NCBI GenBank assembly: GCA_049724395.1
Contig: JAUGWO010000167.1
Location: forward strand, 34,030 to 98,029
DNA from: Spongospora subterranea f. sp. subterranea
Lineage: Eukaryota > Endomyxa: Phytomyxea > Phytomyxea > Plasmodiophorida
Length of the DNA stretch: 64,000 nucleotides
Direction: 5' to 3'
The notes below the pieces were generated by a model. It saw nothing but the letters and a program-made list of their open reading frames with translations. It searched no databases and had not been told where the DNA came from. This document shows, piece after piece, positions 25,997 to 38,045 of the stretch. Both the position numbers and the translations under genes were made by a program. Positions within the stretch are counted from its first letter, which is position 1, and each line of letters begins with the position of its first letter.

Positions 25997-26060
25997 TTTC
26001 TAACAAGAACCTGTTCTCCTAGCGCATCGCTCATTTCAAAACATGATCCACTACATCGAC
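25997..26060 (+). repeat. short dispersed repeat, copy 1
   Basis: About 64 bp (GAACCTGTTCTCCTAGCGCA, then TCGCTCAT and AAAACATGATCCACTACATC) recur at 35521-35588 in the same orientation, about 90% alike. The two copies bracket the retroelement-rich 26-35.6 kb stretch. Confidence 0.8.
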
Positions 26061-26544
26061 TCTCGATGGCTCAGATGTGTTTTATATTTGTTACATGCAT
26101 GATCAATATTCATAGACTGACTCTCCATTATTGAATCGGTCCGACTTCATAGTGTCCCTTCCTGGTAATGTTGTCGAGTCAGTAGCGATGCTGTGATGGT
26201 TATTCGACAACACTCTTTGTGGATTCGTGCCGGCTGATCATTTTGAGGTGCACTGACTGTAGTTTTCCAAACAAGTATCCGGTCTTTTTACGTCGTAATG
26301 ACGCTTGCTGCTGTTTCTGGATATGGAAACGATCAAGTTGACGTTGCCCATGTTTTGTCGCTATCGGCGGTTCATACGGTCGCGTTCACAGAAATATCAA
26401 TGGTCGAGGACGAGGTCGGGGTAATCCCGTTCCCGGAAGAGCACCAATTGGTCACCGCCTTCGTCCTGGTCGAGCCGCTGGTCCAGGGAGGGGCAGATTG
26501 GCGGGCCCGGCCCTCGACCAGTCAACACATTTTGCCATGGGATA

Positions 26545-27140
26545 CGAACTGCGAGGAGTCGATGACGTCAAACTGAACTAGAAATGAATGTTGCCCATGT
26601 ATAATTCACAATTGCACGGTTTGATGAGTGATGGATGGTAAACGGCGGCCATCAGTGACCTCGACAACTAGCGCTGACGGAAGCGGAACACTCCTAATGG
26701 CTGTTCTCATTGCAAATCGGTTAGAGGGGAACGGATGTGCGGAATTCGCAGAAGGTGCTGGGAAAGTGGGTCGTGATAAATTTCCGAAATGTCGCTGGCG
26801 TAAGCGCTGGCCGATTACGATTACGTCTTCCAAAGTGTTATGGTCTGGACATCGCGACCAACATATCTTGAATGCGATTGTTTCAAACCGCACCGGAAAC
26901 CATGCTGACCGGCAGCGCCGTTCCAACCGGAATCGGCCAACAACAGTTGAATCTTTGACGCGTATTCGGCAACGGATCTGGGGCCTTGGTCGGACAAATC
27001 TAAGCTGGTCTCCTGGCGAAAATTACACGTGTGGAATTGTCGCATATTGGCCTCAATGAACAGGTCGAAACCGTGTAGAACAGTGTCACTCCGCTCGAAT
27101 AACGGATTCACCAGTCTAAACGCCGCGCTGATGAGCAAAC
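26545..27140 (+). repeat. 590-bp direct repeat, copy 1
   Basis: Matches 32902-33488 over its whole length at roughly 90% by eye. It begins CGAACTGCGAGG-GTCGATGA and ends GCCGCGCTGATGAGCAAAC. It lies 170 bp upstream of the gag start of the Copia fossil, and copy 2 lies 1.7 kb beyond that fossil's RNase H, so the pair could be displaced LTRs. It has no obvious TG...CA termini. A minus-strand frame is shared by both copies, but it may only reflect recent duplication. Confidence 0.85.
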
Positions 27141-27310
27141 GGTTAAGTCAACCTGATCATTCTTTCTTCACAATCCAGCAGGTATCTTCTACTGTTCTCC
27201 CGTTTCCCGTCATGTCAGCGAATTAACTAGAGAATATAGGTATTCTACACTAAAAACAATCACTTCCTTCTCTCTTCATCTTCTCTAGATCAACAGTCGA
27301 ACGCGCTGCT

Positions 27311-30300
27311 ATGACAACCAAAGATGTAGGGTTAGGGAAGCTACAGGACATTGTTCCGACGCTAATCAATGACAATTACGCAATATGGTCCCGAAAGTTT
27401 GGTCTAGGATTGAAGGTCATCGGCGTTAGTCACGTCATTGAAGGTGGTGCTGGTGTCGCCGCCGATTTCGACGAGAAAATTTAACCATTCTGCTTGTAAG
27501 TATGGGTGAACGCATTTACCCCATCGTCAAAATTCCACGAGTACAGGGAATGCATTGATAATTTTGGAGAAACGATTTGGCGACAACTCCACAATTGGGG
27601 CGTTGACCGCAATACAGGAGGTTTTTTGCTATCAAGCAGGGTTCCTTAACCGTGTCGGAGTACATCGCTAAGATTCAAAACGCAGCTAATAATGTTTCAA
27701 GAGTTGCATCGGATTTTATCACCATCAACGACAATCTGCTTGGTTTGATCATGATGTTGATCGGTGTTTCTGATGAGTATCAAACATTAGTCGATACCAT
27801 TGATGCAACATCGGAATCGTTTACCAGTCTGAATGTTCTATCGAAGCTCCAGAGCGTTGAGCGTCGACACGCTGTCCGGGATAAGGGAGGACTGTCTGTA
27901 TTCGCGGCGTCGGTCATCCAAATATTTTTCTGCCGTTTTCTGCAATAACCCGCGGATCAAGTGTTGGAAAACAACATGTTTCAACCTAAATCCGAAATTG
28001 AGATCTCATGATAAACACTCACCAAGTCAGGTTTCTGCTGATTCCGCTTTTCAATCTCCCTCTATCGAAAACCCGAGTAGAACGTGGCTGCCTAGACTCA
28101 GGTTGCAACCGCCATATTTGTAATCATGAGGACATGATGACGGGATTACGACGTGATAGTTCCCTGTGTATTCGGTTAGCTGGTGACCGTTTTGTGTTGA
28201 TGGATTGTCAATCGAAACCAGTTATATCAAACTCGGGGGTGTAAATGCCACACTAAAGGACACTCTTCCAGTACCAAGCATGAGCAATAATTTGTTATCT
28301 ATTGGCCTCAGCACAGAGAGAGGGCCTAAGTTCTGGTTCGATGGTGACAGGTGTCATGTATTTTCCTCGGTGGAAGATGGACCTAAAGGCAAGCCGTTAT
28401 GCTCTATCCAAAATTCGAACAACCTTTATCAACTCCAAGACGTTAATGTTCAGGCGCCTTTTGCGTCTTCTCAGCCCAAGGTAGACATTGTTAGATGGCA
28501 TGAACGGCTCAAGCACGGGAAATATGAAGCCTTGAAAGGCCTCATCAAGAAAGGAATGATTGATGTCACCAATACGAACATCCCTGACAGAGTTTGTAAC
28601 GGATGCGCTTTGGAAAGATGACCCGAGGGCGATTCTCAAAGCCAAATCAAAGGTGTATCGCCACTAAAGTGCTGCAAAGAGTATATTCAGACATCTGCGG
28701 CCCATTTCCGGTGACTGCTTTCAGCTCAAAGTCCATTATTTTTGTCTGTTTATCGACAAATTCTCAAGACTGGTCTGGGTTGATATGCTGGAAAAGTAAT
28801 CCGACGTCTTGAAAGCAACAAAGCTGGTTGTCCGCGAATCGACGCGATTCAGTGGATCGTCAATCGAACATTTGATTTGCCTCGAAACAGACAACGGCGG
28901 TGAATACATGTCTCTAGACATGAAAGATTTTCTTAGCGGACTCGGGATTATTCATCAGACATCCGGTTCTTTAGGATCACGAACCGCAGGGATTTGCCGA
29001 GTGTCCAATTCGAACAATTGTGGAGGCAGCGGAATGTATCAGATTTCACTCTAACTTGCCTCAACAGTTTTCGGGGTGATGTAATAGGGACCGCCGTTTA
29101 CATCTACAACCGATTTCCACATTCTGCTTTACCATACAAGATTCCATATGAAAAATGGGTTGGCAAAGTACCTTCGTTGAATCACGTTGAAGTATTTGGA
29201 TGTGACTCATTGGTGCATCAACAAAATCGACATCGAGTTCGATTAACCCCCGAGATCTTCGAGGCAATTTTTATCGGGTATGACCAGCGGCAAAAGGGGA
29301 ATTTTGACCCAGCAAAGAATTGTAATTAGTCGATAGGTTTGACGAATTCAGCTTCAATGAGAAAGTGGATCGGGCCGGTACAATATCAGTGGCAGGTCCA
29401 GAAGTTGACGTCGCTTCTGTCGACGGTTGAAACGAACGAACTCCCTGCGGGAGCAGAAGTTGACGATAATTTTGTTCTCCACAGAACCTGAAGGTGATTC
29501 AATTCTTATGCGGCCAGCCAGCCAACCCGACTTACCCAATGTTAAGACGATCGTCTCGGGCCCCAAAGTCAAGAGATCTCTACATCGCATGTCACTCGAC
29601 TGCACAGGAATTATCAGGAATTCAAGCGTCCAGTATTCCCCATATGGCCAATACTGAAAGGAGGCGGCAGATGCGGAATTTAAGACGCTGCAGAAATGTC
29701 AGACCTGGATATTAGCTGATAAACCCAAGAACCGAAAGCCAATTTAGTTGTTGGGTTTTTACCCGCCAAATCCTTGCCCAGCGGAGAACTTCATAAATTG
29801 AAGGCCAGACTGGTGGTTCGAGGATATTCCCAACGCGTTGGTGTTGATTTTGAAGAGACGTTCTCACCAGTTGCCACATGTGGAATCGCAGCGCCTGCTT
29901 CTGGCACTTATTGTTCAGAAGGGACTGCGACTCATGCAGGCTGACGTAGTAAGCGCTTCTCTCGATGGCGCTATCGATGCGTCAATTTTCATGGAGCAGC
30001 CTGAGGGTCATCGAGACGAGATATATCCTGGGTTTTACTGCAAGCTTTTAAAAGGGCTATATGGCCTTAAGCAAGCGGGTCACATTTGGAATAAAAAACT
30101 ATACGATTTCCTGGAACACATCCTGGGCTTTACTCGATATAAATCTGATCCGTGTTTGACTACATTCTAAACAGGTTGAGGCCTGTCGTATTTCTTTCCT
30201 TCCATGTCGATGACATGTTATATGCACACAATGATGACGTTTTAATGCAACAAATCATGGACAAGGTGCACACAGCTTTCAAAAAAACTGGTCTGGGGAA

Positions 30301-31170
30301 ACTGGAAAAAGTTTTCGGAATTCGCATCGATCATGACGAGGAGAACAGAACTATTTTTATTGATCAACAGAACTACATCGACGACGTTTCAACTGAATTC
30401 AATTTGTCCTATAGCAAACCTGTGGACACACCAGACCAACCAGGTCTGTATATGTCGATGATCATGTCGCATTCAACAGAAGCTGAGCGGCAGTTGATGT
30501 CAAATATTCCATGCAGGAAAGCTTGTCGGATCGTTAATTTACATTGCCATCAAAACACGACCACATATTTCTCATCCTGTCAACGTTTTATGCCAGTTCA
30601 TGGAGAATCCAGGCAGGGATCACTGGACGGCTGCAAAGCGTATATTGAAGGGGAACATCGTCATGGGGACTGAAGTTTATTGCGATTAACAAACCAATTG
30701 AGGTTCTACAGCGACAGTAATTTCGCTGGTGATCCAGATCTGAGGGGTTCTACCTCGGGCTTTATCTACGATATCAGTGGAGCTTCAGTCATTTGGAGAA
30801 GTCATCGCCAGAAGACCACAATCGTCGCTGGAATCAGAATACATGGCACTAAATCTGGCATCTCGTGAGATGAAATGGCTCAAGCAATTCCTCATCGAAT
30901 TGCAGGGGTCCTGAACAATAGTGATTCCATCCTCGTGAAAGGCGACAATCAAGGATCGCTCAGCGTGGCTAACAATAACAGGACAGACAGAAGAACAGAA
31001 CATATCCACATCAAATTCCATGCCATCAGAGATAGGGTTGACGACTGTACTATTTCCTTGGAATATTGTCCTACCGAGACAATGGTTGCCGATTTTCTCA
31101 AGAAAAACTTGCTGCGAAAGAAGCGGCACACTGCTCGTGGCAGTACCCGGATGTGTTGGGTCTAGAGTAC
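27311..31170 (+). mobile_element. Ty1/Copia retrotransposon fossil A
   Basis: Parts in Copia order: Copia-type gag (27311-27940), protease motif region (near 28080), integrase zinc-binding and core (28490-29260), reverse transcriptase (29750-30400, with the YGLKQAG-type motif and a VDDM active-site motif) and RNase H (30700-31100, with the SDSNFAGD and EYCPTETMVADF motifs). It is clearly broken, with more than ten interruptions spread over every domain, so it is old and long inactive. No LTR immediately flanks pol on the 3' side; the 590-bp repeats at 26.5 and 32.9 kb are the only candidates. Confidence 0.85.
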
Positions 31171-31422
31171 CTCCACTTTATGACGATGGGAAACTGTGTC
31201 GTTATTAGTGTGCGAATGTCCAAACATCTCCCGCGGTGGAGGGAATAGGCCGATCAGTGAACATTGCTATGTCGAACTTATGAGTTTGACCCCAAGGGTC
31301 GCCCTTGCCAGCGGCGCGCGCGTCTGTTTGGCACTGGGAACCGACCCTTGGCCCTATGGTAGATATAAGTACTACACACCTGGCACCAAATGCCGAACCT
31401 AATAAAAAAAAATCGTTTGCGA

Positions 31423-32037
31423 CTTAAACACAAGCGTGTTTGAGGACTGTTTACTGGTGCCATGCATGCTTCAAGGAGGGATGCGGAACTAAAGGGCGTC
31501 TTGGACTTGGCACCAGGATCATGTGCAAGAACGTCATTTGGACTGGACCACCGAACTTCAGATAGATGGGATCGACCTCCAGGATCTGGCCTCGCCGCAA
31601 CGAATGAATAGATGCAAACCCAGATAACCGAAGTCGATGTGGCCCAACAAGATTGTATTCCTACCGGTGGTCAATACGAGATCGGCTGCGCCAAGTTATT
31701 GTTCGGTTGAATTGCCTGCCCCGAACCATTTTCCCTATTCCATTGGTGCATAGGTGCCCGAATGCCCCCAATAACCAGCAATCTTATTGGGCCACATCGA
31801 ATTCGGTTGTCTGGGTTTGCGTCTATTCACGCCTTGCGGCGAGGCCAGATCCTGGAGGTCGATCCCATCCATCTGGGGTTCGGTGATTCAGTTCAATTGA
31901 CGTTCTTGCACATGATCCTGGTGCCAAGTCCAAGACGGTGGATGGCAGAATTGCTACTACCCTGTAGTTCCGCATCGCTTCTTGGAGCGTGTATGGCACC
32001 AATTTACAGTCCTCAAAAGTGTGTTTTGGGTTTGTAA
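31423..32037. repeat. foldback element, two inverted 235-255 bp arms
   Basis: Arms 31423-31657 and 31783-32037 are inverted copies at roughly 85%, from an outer AACACAAGCGTGTTTGAGGA-like end to inner GATGTGGCCCAA-AAGATTG. The 125-bp spacer (31658-31782) carries a core, CCATTGGTGCATAGGTGCCC, that also occurs near 10860 (inverted) and in diverged form near 12510. A third arm copy is at 10430-10725. The element is non-coding, with foldback/MITE structure. Confidence 0.8.
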
Positions 32038-32124
32038 GGTTTTTGTGTCGGTATCGAGAACCCCAAGTCGCAAACAATATTGTTAGACGACCTTCCCCAG
32101 ACCATTTTAATACCGCAACAATTG

Positions 32125-32415
32125 CCTGAAATCTCTTTTTTATCCTTCAATGGATGTTATCCATCAAAATGAATAAGGGGTTTACGCGATTACAAGGATA
32201 AAAGTGTCAAAATGATAAAATGAGTAGTTGTTTACGTATTTTACAGAAATAAAAGTGTTAAAATGTTAAATATTTTTAGTAGAGGGGGTATTGTTTTTCA
32301 AAGGGTGTATGTTGTGTGTTGAATCATATTGTTTCTGTGCCTCTTTGTCCATTAATATATTTAATGGATTACATCCATTGAGGGATAAAAAAAGAGATTT
32401 GAGATTTTTTTCAGG
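32125..32415. mobile_element. AT-rich MITE-like element with terminal inverted repeats
   Basis: Left end CCTGAAATCTCTTTTTTATC...CAATGGATGTTATCCAT and right end (complement) CCTGAAAAAAATCTC...TTTTTTTATCCCTCAATGGA form imperfect terminal inverted repeats of about 40 bp. TTG flanks both sides (32122-32124 and 32416-32418), a possible 3-bp target duplication. Inside are two related units (GTTTACG...ATAAAAGTGT-AAAATG). It has no coding capacity and is far more AT-rich than its neighbours. Confidence 0.6.
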
Positions 32416-32901
32416 TTGCATGACATAATTACTCATTTTTTCTCTTTGAAACGATTACTTTGATATCAATAATATGTGCTTGTTATCCGATATCAACTAG
32501 GAGTATAATTATATCGATTCTCTGGTAGGAAAATTCAAATTAGTTCTGATATGAGAGGTCGATGCATGTTTTCTTGCTTGCGGCGCATCGAATGGTTATG
32601 CCCCGTTTTTGTGGTGGTGAAGATATTGCTATGAACGGGACAGTTTAGCCATGATAAAAAGGTGAAATATGTGGGATAATATGGATATAGCAATCGATGT
32701 GATCCAGAGCAAAACGATGAGCACAGACCAACCTATGGCATCGTCATGATATACCATTTGAATAACTCTTTTTTGACTCCCTGTTCATGATCATACCGAC
32801 ATCGTTCACGGAAAACCCCAACTTCAGACACAATCAAGTCCATACTCCCTGGCAAATATCTTGAAATTGTCAGCAGCGGCGAGGCATTCCCAGAATGATA
32901 T

Positions 32902-33488
32902 CGAACTGCGAGGGGTCGATGACGTAAAAACTGACACTTGAAATGAATGTTGCCCATGTCTCATCCACAATTGCACGGTTTGATGAGAGATGGATGGTAA
33001 ACGGCGGCCATCAATACCCTCGACAACTAACGCTGACGGAAGCGGAACACTCCTAATGGCTGTTCTCATTGCGAATCGGTTAGAGGGGAACGGATGTGCG
33101 GAATTCGCAGAAGGTGATGGGAATGTGGGTCGCGAGAAATTTCCGAAATTTCGAAGGCGTAAGCGCTGGCCGATTACAATCACGACTTACATGCTGGACA
33201 TCGCGATCAACATATCTTGAATGCGATTGTTCAAACCGCACCGGAAACCATGCTGACCGGCAGCGCCGTTCCAACCGGAATTGGCCAACAACAGTTGAAC
33301 CTTTGACGCGTATTCTGCAACGAATCTGGGGCCTTGGTCGGACAAATCTAAACTGGTCTCCCGGCGGATATTACTCGTGTGGAATCATCGAATATTGGCC
33401 TCAATGAACAGGTCGAAACCGTGTAGAACAGGGTCACTCCCCTCGAATAACGGATTCCATCAGTCTAACGCCGCGCTGATGAGCAAAC
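32902..33488 (+). repeat. 590-bp direct repeat, copy 2
   Basis: Partner of 26545-27140, same orientation, 6.35 kb apart, with a handful of small indels. The left boundary is shared to the base (CGAACTGCGAGG), and the sequences part abruptly on both sides. Confidence 0.85.
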
Positions 33489-33939
33489 CGCCTTCCAGGG
33501 TAAGAGCGCGGCGAATGGAAATGATGAGACGGTCTTAACCACGAACAACCTTCGCAGAGTCGTCGAATGGATTTGGCAGTAAAGACTCGAGGTTCTTTAA
33601 GATTCGATGGCCGGGTCTAGAAGTTGGAGCAAAATATTCAGCTGGGGTTGGCACTTCTGCAATCTTATTCTCCAACTGCACAATGTTGGGGACATGGTTA
33701 GACTCACTCTCACGACGGAACGGTCACTGCATATTCGACGGGAACAATCGTCGGAATCACGTTGGGAGGGTTGGATAATTCAGTCGAGGAGGAACGGGGA
33801 GGATGGGGGAATCGGAATCTAGAGGCGAACGAGGACGGTGGCGACATGAGCTAAAATCAGGAAACGGGAAAACGAGAACGGGGCTGAGTAAGAGAAGAGG
33901 GAGGTCATCATTATTCTCAATGTATACAATTACCATATC

Positions 33940-34026
33940 AAAAGACGACAGGTTTAGAGTTGGTGAGCTGTGCGGTGATGATCAACCCGTGTGTCTGATC
34001 GAGTGTTCAAGGCTCCCTTTCTTTCG
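33940..34026 (+). pseudogene. duplicated BLTP1 exon-intron-exon fragment
   Basis: About 87 bp match 14304-14390 at roughly 80%: the end of BLTP1 exon 1 (CAGGTTTAG..TTGGTGAGCT), all of intron 1 and the first bases of exon 2 (CTCCCTTTCTTTCG). Because the intron is present, this is a DNA-level copy, not a retrocopy. It lies against the inverted repeat that opens Copia fossil B. Confidence 0.75.
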
Positions 34027-34034
34027 AAACGCGG

Positions 34035-35400
34035 GCGCGCTGACGACCGGCGCGAAGGTCTCCTCGAAGTCGATCCTTTGCGCAAAAGGGATTTTCTCAG
34101 ATCAGGTGGGATCGACTTCGAGGAGACCTTCGCGCCGATCGTCAGCGCGCCGGCGTTTCACGATCGCTGCATCACACGGAATCCCAGTTCATCACATGGA
34201 TGTCACGACCCCGTTCCTGAATGTGAACCTGTGCGAACAGCCCGAAGGATACCAAGTGACAGGCACTAGCAATGTTGAACTAGTTTGCAGATGGAGATGG
34301 TCATATATGGGCTGAATCAGGCTGGCCGAGCCTGGTGGCACACGGTATCAAACTCAAGTTCCAGAGTGTGTTTCCGACAACCGCTAAATCATTCAGACGA
34401 ACTGAAGAACGCGTCGTCATCTTTGGCATTGTACTATGTGAACGATTTCGTGGGGGCGACGTCAGAGCGATCAAGCAATTGGCGTCCGTGATACGATTAT
34501 CAAGCGAACAGTAGTGCATGGGGGGTTTGGGATTGGTCATTCATGCGTTAGGTATCAAGGGTGGATCAGGACCTCAAGGGCGCCAATATATTCAGGCCAT
34601 GTTGACTCGGTTCACCATGGCGACATTTGACGGCGGAGAGGATGTGTGTCGTGGTCAAGAGACGATCACCGCTGTAGCGATCAGCTATCCCTATCGAGAG
34701 CGTGTTCATGTTTGCTGCCTGTGCTGCCCGCCCCGATATCGCCGACGCTGTTGGACGTTGTGGCCCGTCATGTTGAGATGCCGACGGCAGACGATGTGGC
34801 AATTGTCGCGAGAATTACAGGGCACCGGAACCCTGGAAAATCCACGGTAAGAAAGCCCACACAGCCGTCGTCATCTAAAATGGAGTTGAAGCTGATCGCC
34901 TACGCTGACGCTGATTGGGGCAACTCAACCGACCGCAACTCAACGAGCGGCTGCATGATCGAGTATGGAGGAGCAATTCTCTGGGGATCACGACGACAGA
35001 AATGTGTAGCGCTGAGCTCAACGAAGGCGGAATTTATTGGCGCCTCTCTCACGCCGTTCAGCAGGTGAGTTGGCTGCCGTCAACTACTACTCGTCAACCG
35101 TCGTCTACGAGGATAACCAATCCTGTACCAAGATGGGTAGAGAATGAGTGTATGTTTTCAACGCTCCAAACATATCGATGTCGAGTACCGGTTCATCCAA
35201 GACGAAAGGAAGAAAGGACCCCATTGAGCGTCGTCATGTCCCCAGCGAAGATGATAACATGGCTGATAAGTTTACCAGGCCGTTATCAACCGTCCGTTTC
35301 CCGAGAGCTGGCGATCAGATCATGTCACCAGACCGGCACTGGCGAGGAGGGTGCTGGAACCGCCAGTGCGGCCGAAGCGAGTCGGACAAGTATAGAATAG
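34035..35400 (+). mobile_element. Ty1/Copia retrotransposon fossil B (pol remnants)
   Basis: Remnants of Copia RT (ETFAPIVS near 34130; YGLNQAGRAW near 34305) and RNase H (YADADWGNSTDRNS near 34900; SSTKAEFIGA near 35015). The left end is a 42-bp near-perfect inverted repeat (34035-34076 and 34109-34150) made of RT sequence facing its own copy. It is 5'-truncated, rearranged and broken in several places (about five or more), so old. Confidence 0.75.
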
Positions 35401-35520
35401 TTCGGGAGAACACGGTCAGGAAAACTGGAACACTGGTAGGCTGGAAACGTCCAGCCAGGCAGGGTTCCACAAACCGCCATCCAATAAACCGTTGGTCAGA
35501 GAAACATCTTCGAAAATCCC

Positions 35521-35588
35521 TTTCTAACGCGAGAACCTGTTCTCCTAGCGCATCGCTCATGTTGCAAAACATGATCCACTACATCGAA
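35521..35588 (+). repeat. short dispersed repeat, copy 2
   Basis: Partner of 25997-26060. It lies 120 bp past the end of Copia fossil B and may be the edge of an old LTR, but no second boundary is visible. Confidence 0.75.
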
Positions 35589-35843
35589 TCCGGATGTAGT
35601 GTAGGATTTTCACCTCGACAGAAATTAGGAAAGCACAGCGCAAGCACCCTATAGCCGTAGATAGACAACTCTCTTTGGTTGCACCCTCAACAAACCAATG
35701 ATCAAAATTATGCATGCAAGTCTTAGTTATCTCGTTCAGACATTTGCCTTTGAAGAATTCGAATCAAAAACTAGAACGTGATATGCCCATCTAGACTATT
35801 TAAATTAATACATATAACTGATTGAACCATCGAATTCGACAAA

Positions 35844-36605
35844 TCATGTGTCCTCATCAACGTCACTGTTGTCCATTTCACTGTCTTCGGCAACGCTCGA
35901 ATCATCATCGTCAACGCCTGAAGATTCATCCATAACATATTCATCGGCAACAGCCTCTGCAGGTTCTGCCCTCTGTGGAACGTCGATTTGCGGTTCCGGG
36001 CTTTTGCCGATTTTTTCGATGCAACCTGAAAACATGAACGCTATGAAATGCTACGATATCACTCGCTCGGGTGTACGTACGTTTACATCTAAAGGAGCGG
36101 GATGCATTAAGGGCTAAACTGACAACTTGATCTTGGGGAATGTTCATGCAATACACGTGCCATGATCCACAGCATGTGTCGCAGACCTTGACAAACTGAG
36201 GGTTGACTTTCAGATTGCATTGATTGCAGAACGCACAATCAGCGCATAGGTAAATGGTCCCGGTAAACAGCGCTGGACGAACTGTTGCGCCTCTGCAGGC
36301 CGAGTGCATCCACAGACCACAATCGTGACAGCAAAGAAGGAAACAAGTATCGGTAGATTCATTCGAGTTGCAGACAGTACATATCGCCGGCCATCTAGGG
36401 GCAGGTGCCCTCTAAATCGTTAAAAATCGTTAGAACACGATTGCGCATCCATGCAAATTACAGCACCTCGCTGGTACGAACTTGCCATTTGCTTTCGAAA
36501 GAAGACAAATCTACTGGAACCGAGACCTCCATTCCTGGTTCAGCGAATGAGCTGATAAATTTGCAGAAAACAGTACGAACAACCAACCGTTTTCGTTTAG
36601 TGGGA
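35844..36605 (-). CDS. tandem PHD-type zinc-finger protein
   Basis: A nuclear, probably chromatin-reading protein. Introns at 36412-36466 and 36026-36080 (both 55 nt) join three exons in phase. Exon 1 carries a basic patch (PTKRKRL) and MEVSVPVDLSSFESKWQVRT. Exon 2 opens RAPAPRWPAICTVCNSNEST and holds two Cys/His clusters: CTVC...CCHDCGLWMHSAC...CADC, then CNQC...VCDTCCGSWHVYC, which closes as CKRC across intron 2, the PHD spacing. The tail is strongly acidic (EDSEMDNSDVDEDT), stop at 35844. The start is either upstream of 36605 or the ATG at 36532. The fingers resemble DPF/PHF10- or SNT2-type tandem PHDs, but I cannot name an orthologue. Confidence 0.7.
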
Positions 36606-38045
36606 CTTGAAGACCGTTAACCCTAGATCGAACCGTCAGATCAGAGACTTCTAAACGATATTAGACTGACTTCATGTAGGTGAGATATTCTGTATGATTT
36701 ACAGGTTGATTAGGATTGTTAGGGAGGTAAATTACCGGTGGAACTCTGTGAGATTATCAGTCAGGAACTTAGCCGAAAACGACCCTTGAGACAATTACAC
36801 AGCTTGATTCGGAGCCCGAATCGAGTTCTCCAAGATGGAGCCAGAGAAACAAGCGAGGTTATCCGAGATTAGAGATGACACCTCTGGGCAAAAGCAGGTT
36901 GTTTCACCGGTAGCAGGACAACCATGTTCATATACATGGGCCATGGCCGGCCAACAAATATTGGCAGGATAATCAGATCCCCCACGGTTACAGGCAGGTG
37001 GCGCCACTCTACCACGGTACGGGCGGGGCATCGGACAGAGTCGGCGCAGCCAACGGCCACGGAGCCAAGGGTTGCGCCGGCGGCAACAAAACCTTGACGT
37101 GGCACAGTCGGAACCGTTGACCATTTCTTGGCAAAGCGTCAGTTCACGGCTGGGTCTTCTATTTCTGTTCGATGTTGGGTTGACTGTTTCGAAATCTCGA
37201 GCTCGTTCATCTCTGCCCTCCCGATGGCATCTTTTGAAACTACCCGTAGTGTCAAGCCAAAGGTATGGACCGCCCTCTCCCGCGATTGATACCCCAATTG
37301 CAACGCCGAGCAGGCCTACATGCTGGAATTGCTGACAGTGACCATTCTCGATGGTACAGATTTCTGGGTGTCGGAGCAACGGGGCGTTGATAAGAAACCA
37401 ACGACGCCGCCATCATTATGGAACTCATCTTTCTTGTCCAAATTCTCGTTGCATAGACACCCAGGGATTTGTACCATTGAGAGGGTAAACGATGGCACAT
37501 GGCCATTTTCGATTACTCTATAGGTCAAATGAATTGCAATCAACGTCAGATTATAAACACATTGTCGATTCCCCATCTGAATTCACTTATGATTTGTTCC
37601 TTCAACAAGTCCAATCAAAATGCTGCTCGCGACGAGCAAATCCGAGGTCGTTCGAAAACGGCATGTTGGAAGCGCAAACTGTCACAAAATGTCGGTGTCA
37701 GCGTCTCCCGTCCTTGTCTCGCTGGATGTGCGAAGCCATATCTGTTGCTCTTCGTCGTGAGTAAATCTTGATGGGAATTTTTCTGGCTTAACAGTGATCC
37801 AGCTGAGTATGCCGTGTTTTCATCAACGAAAAAAATAAGTACGAGCAGACATGATTTGACGATCAAGTAATGGCGTCAGAGCGTCAAATCTGAACTGCAG
37901 AAACCCGGTTTATCAACCATTCCCGGCTCTGGATCAGACGTCAACCTGGAATTGGCCCCAGCGCCCCTGGAGAAGGTCCAGAAAACGTCCCCAGTTTACG
38001 CGCCAAAGCATGTCTCATTATTATTATGAGTCTGTGTTCCTATAG
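36606..38045. other. no gene resolved; open frames on both strands
   Basis: A 194-codon minus-strand frame (37379-36795) is Cys-rich and overlaps a second minus frame at 37105-36869. Neither shows a domain I know. Plus-strand frames at 37499-37771 may be 5' exons of the gene at 38046-38428, but I could not connect them in phase. Confidence 0.35.

Noticed and set aside
26606-26926. Protein-coding gene in the 590-bp repeat
   Set aside because: The same minus frame is open in both copies, but the copies are recent duplicates with no recognised motif, so shared openness is not evidence of selection.
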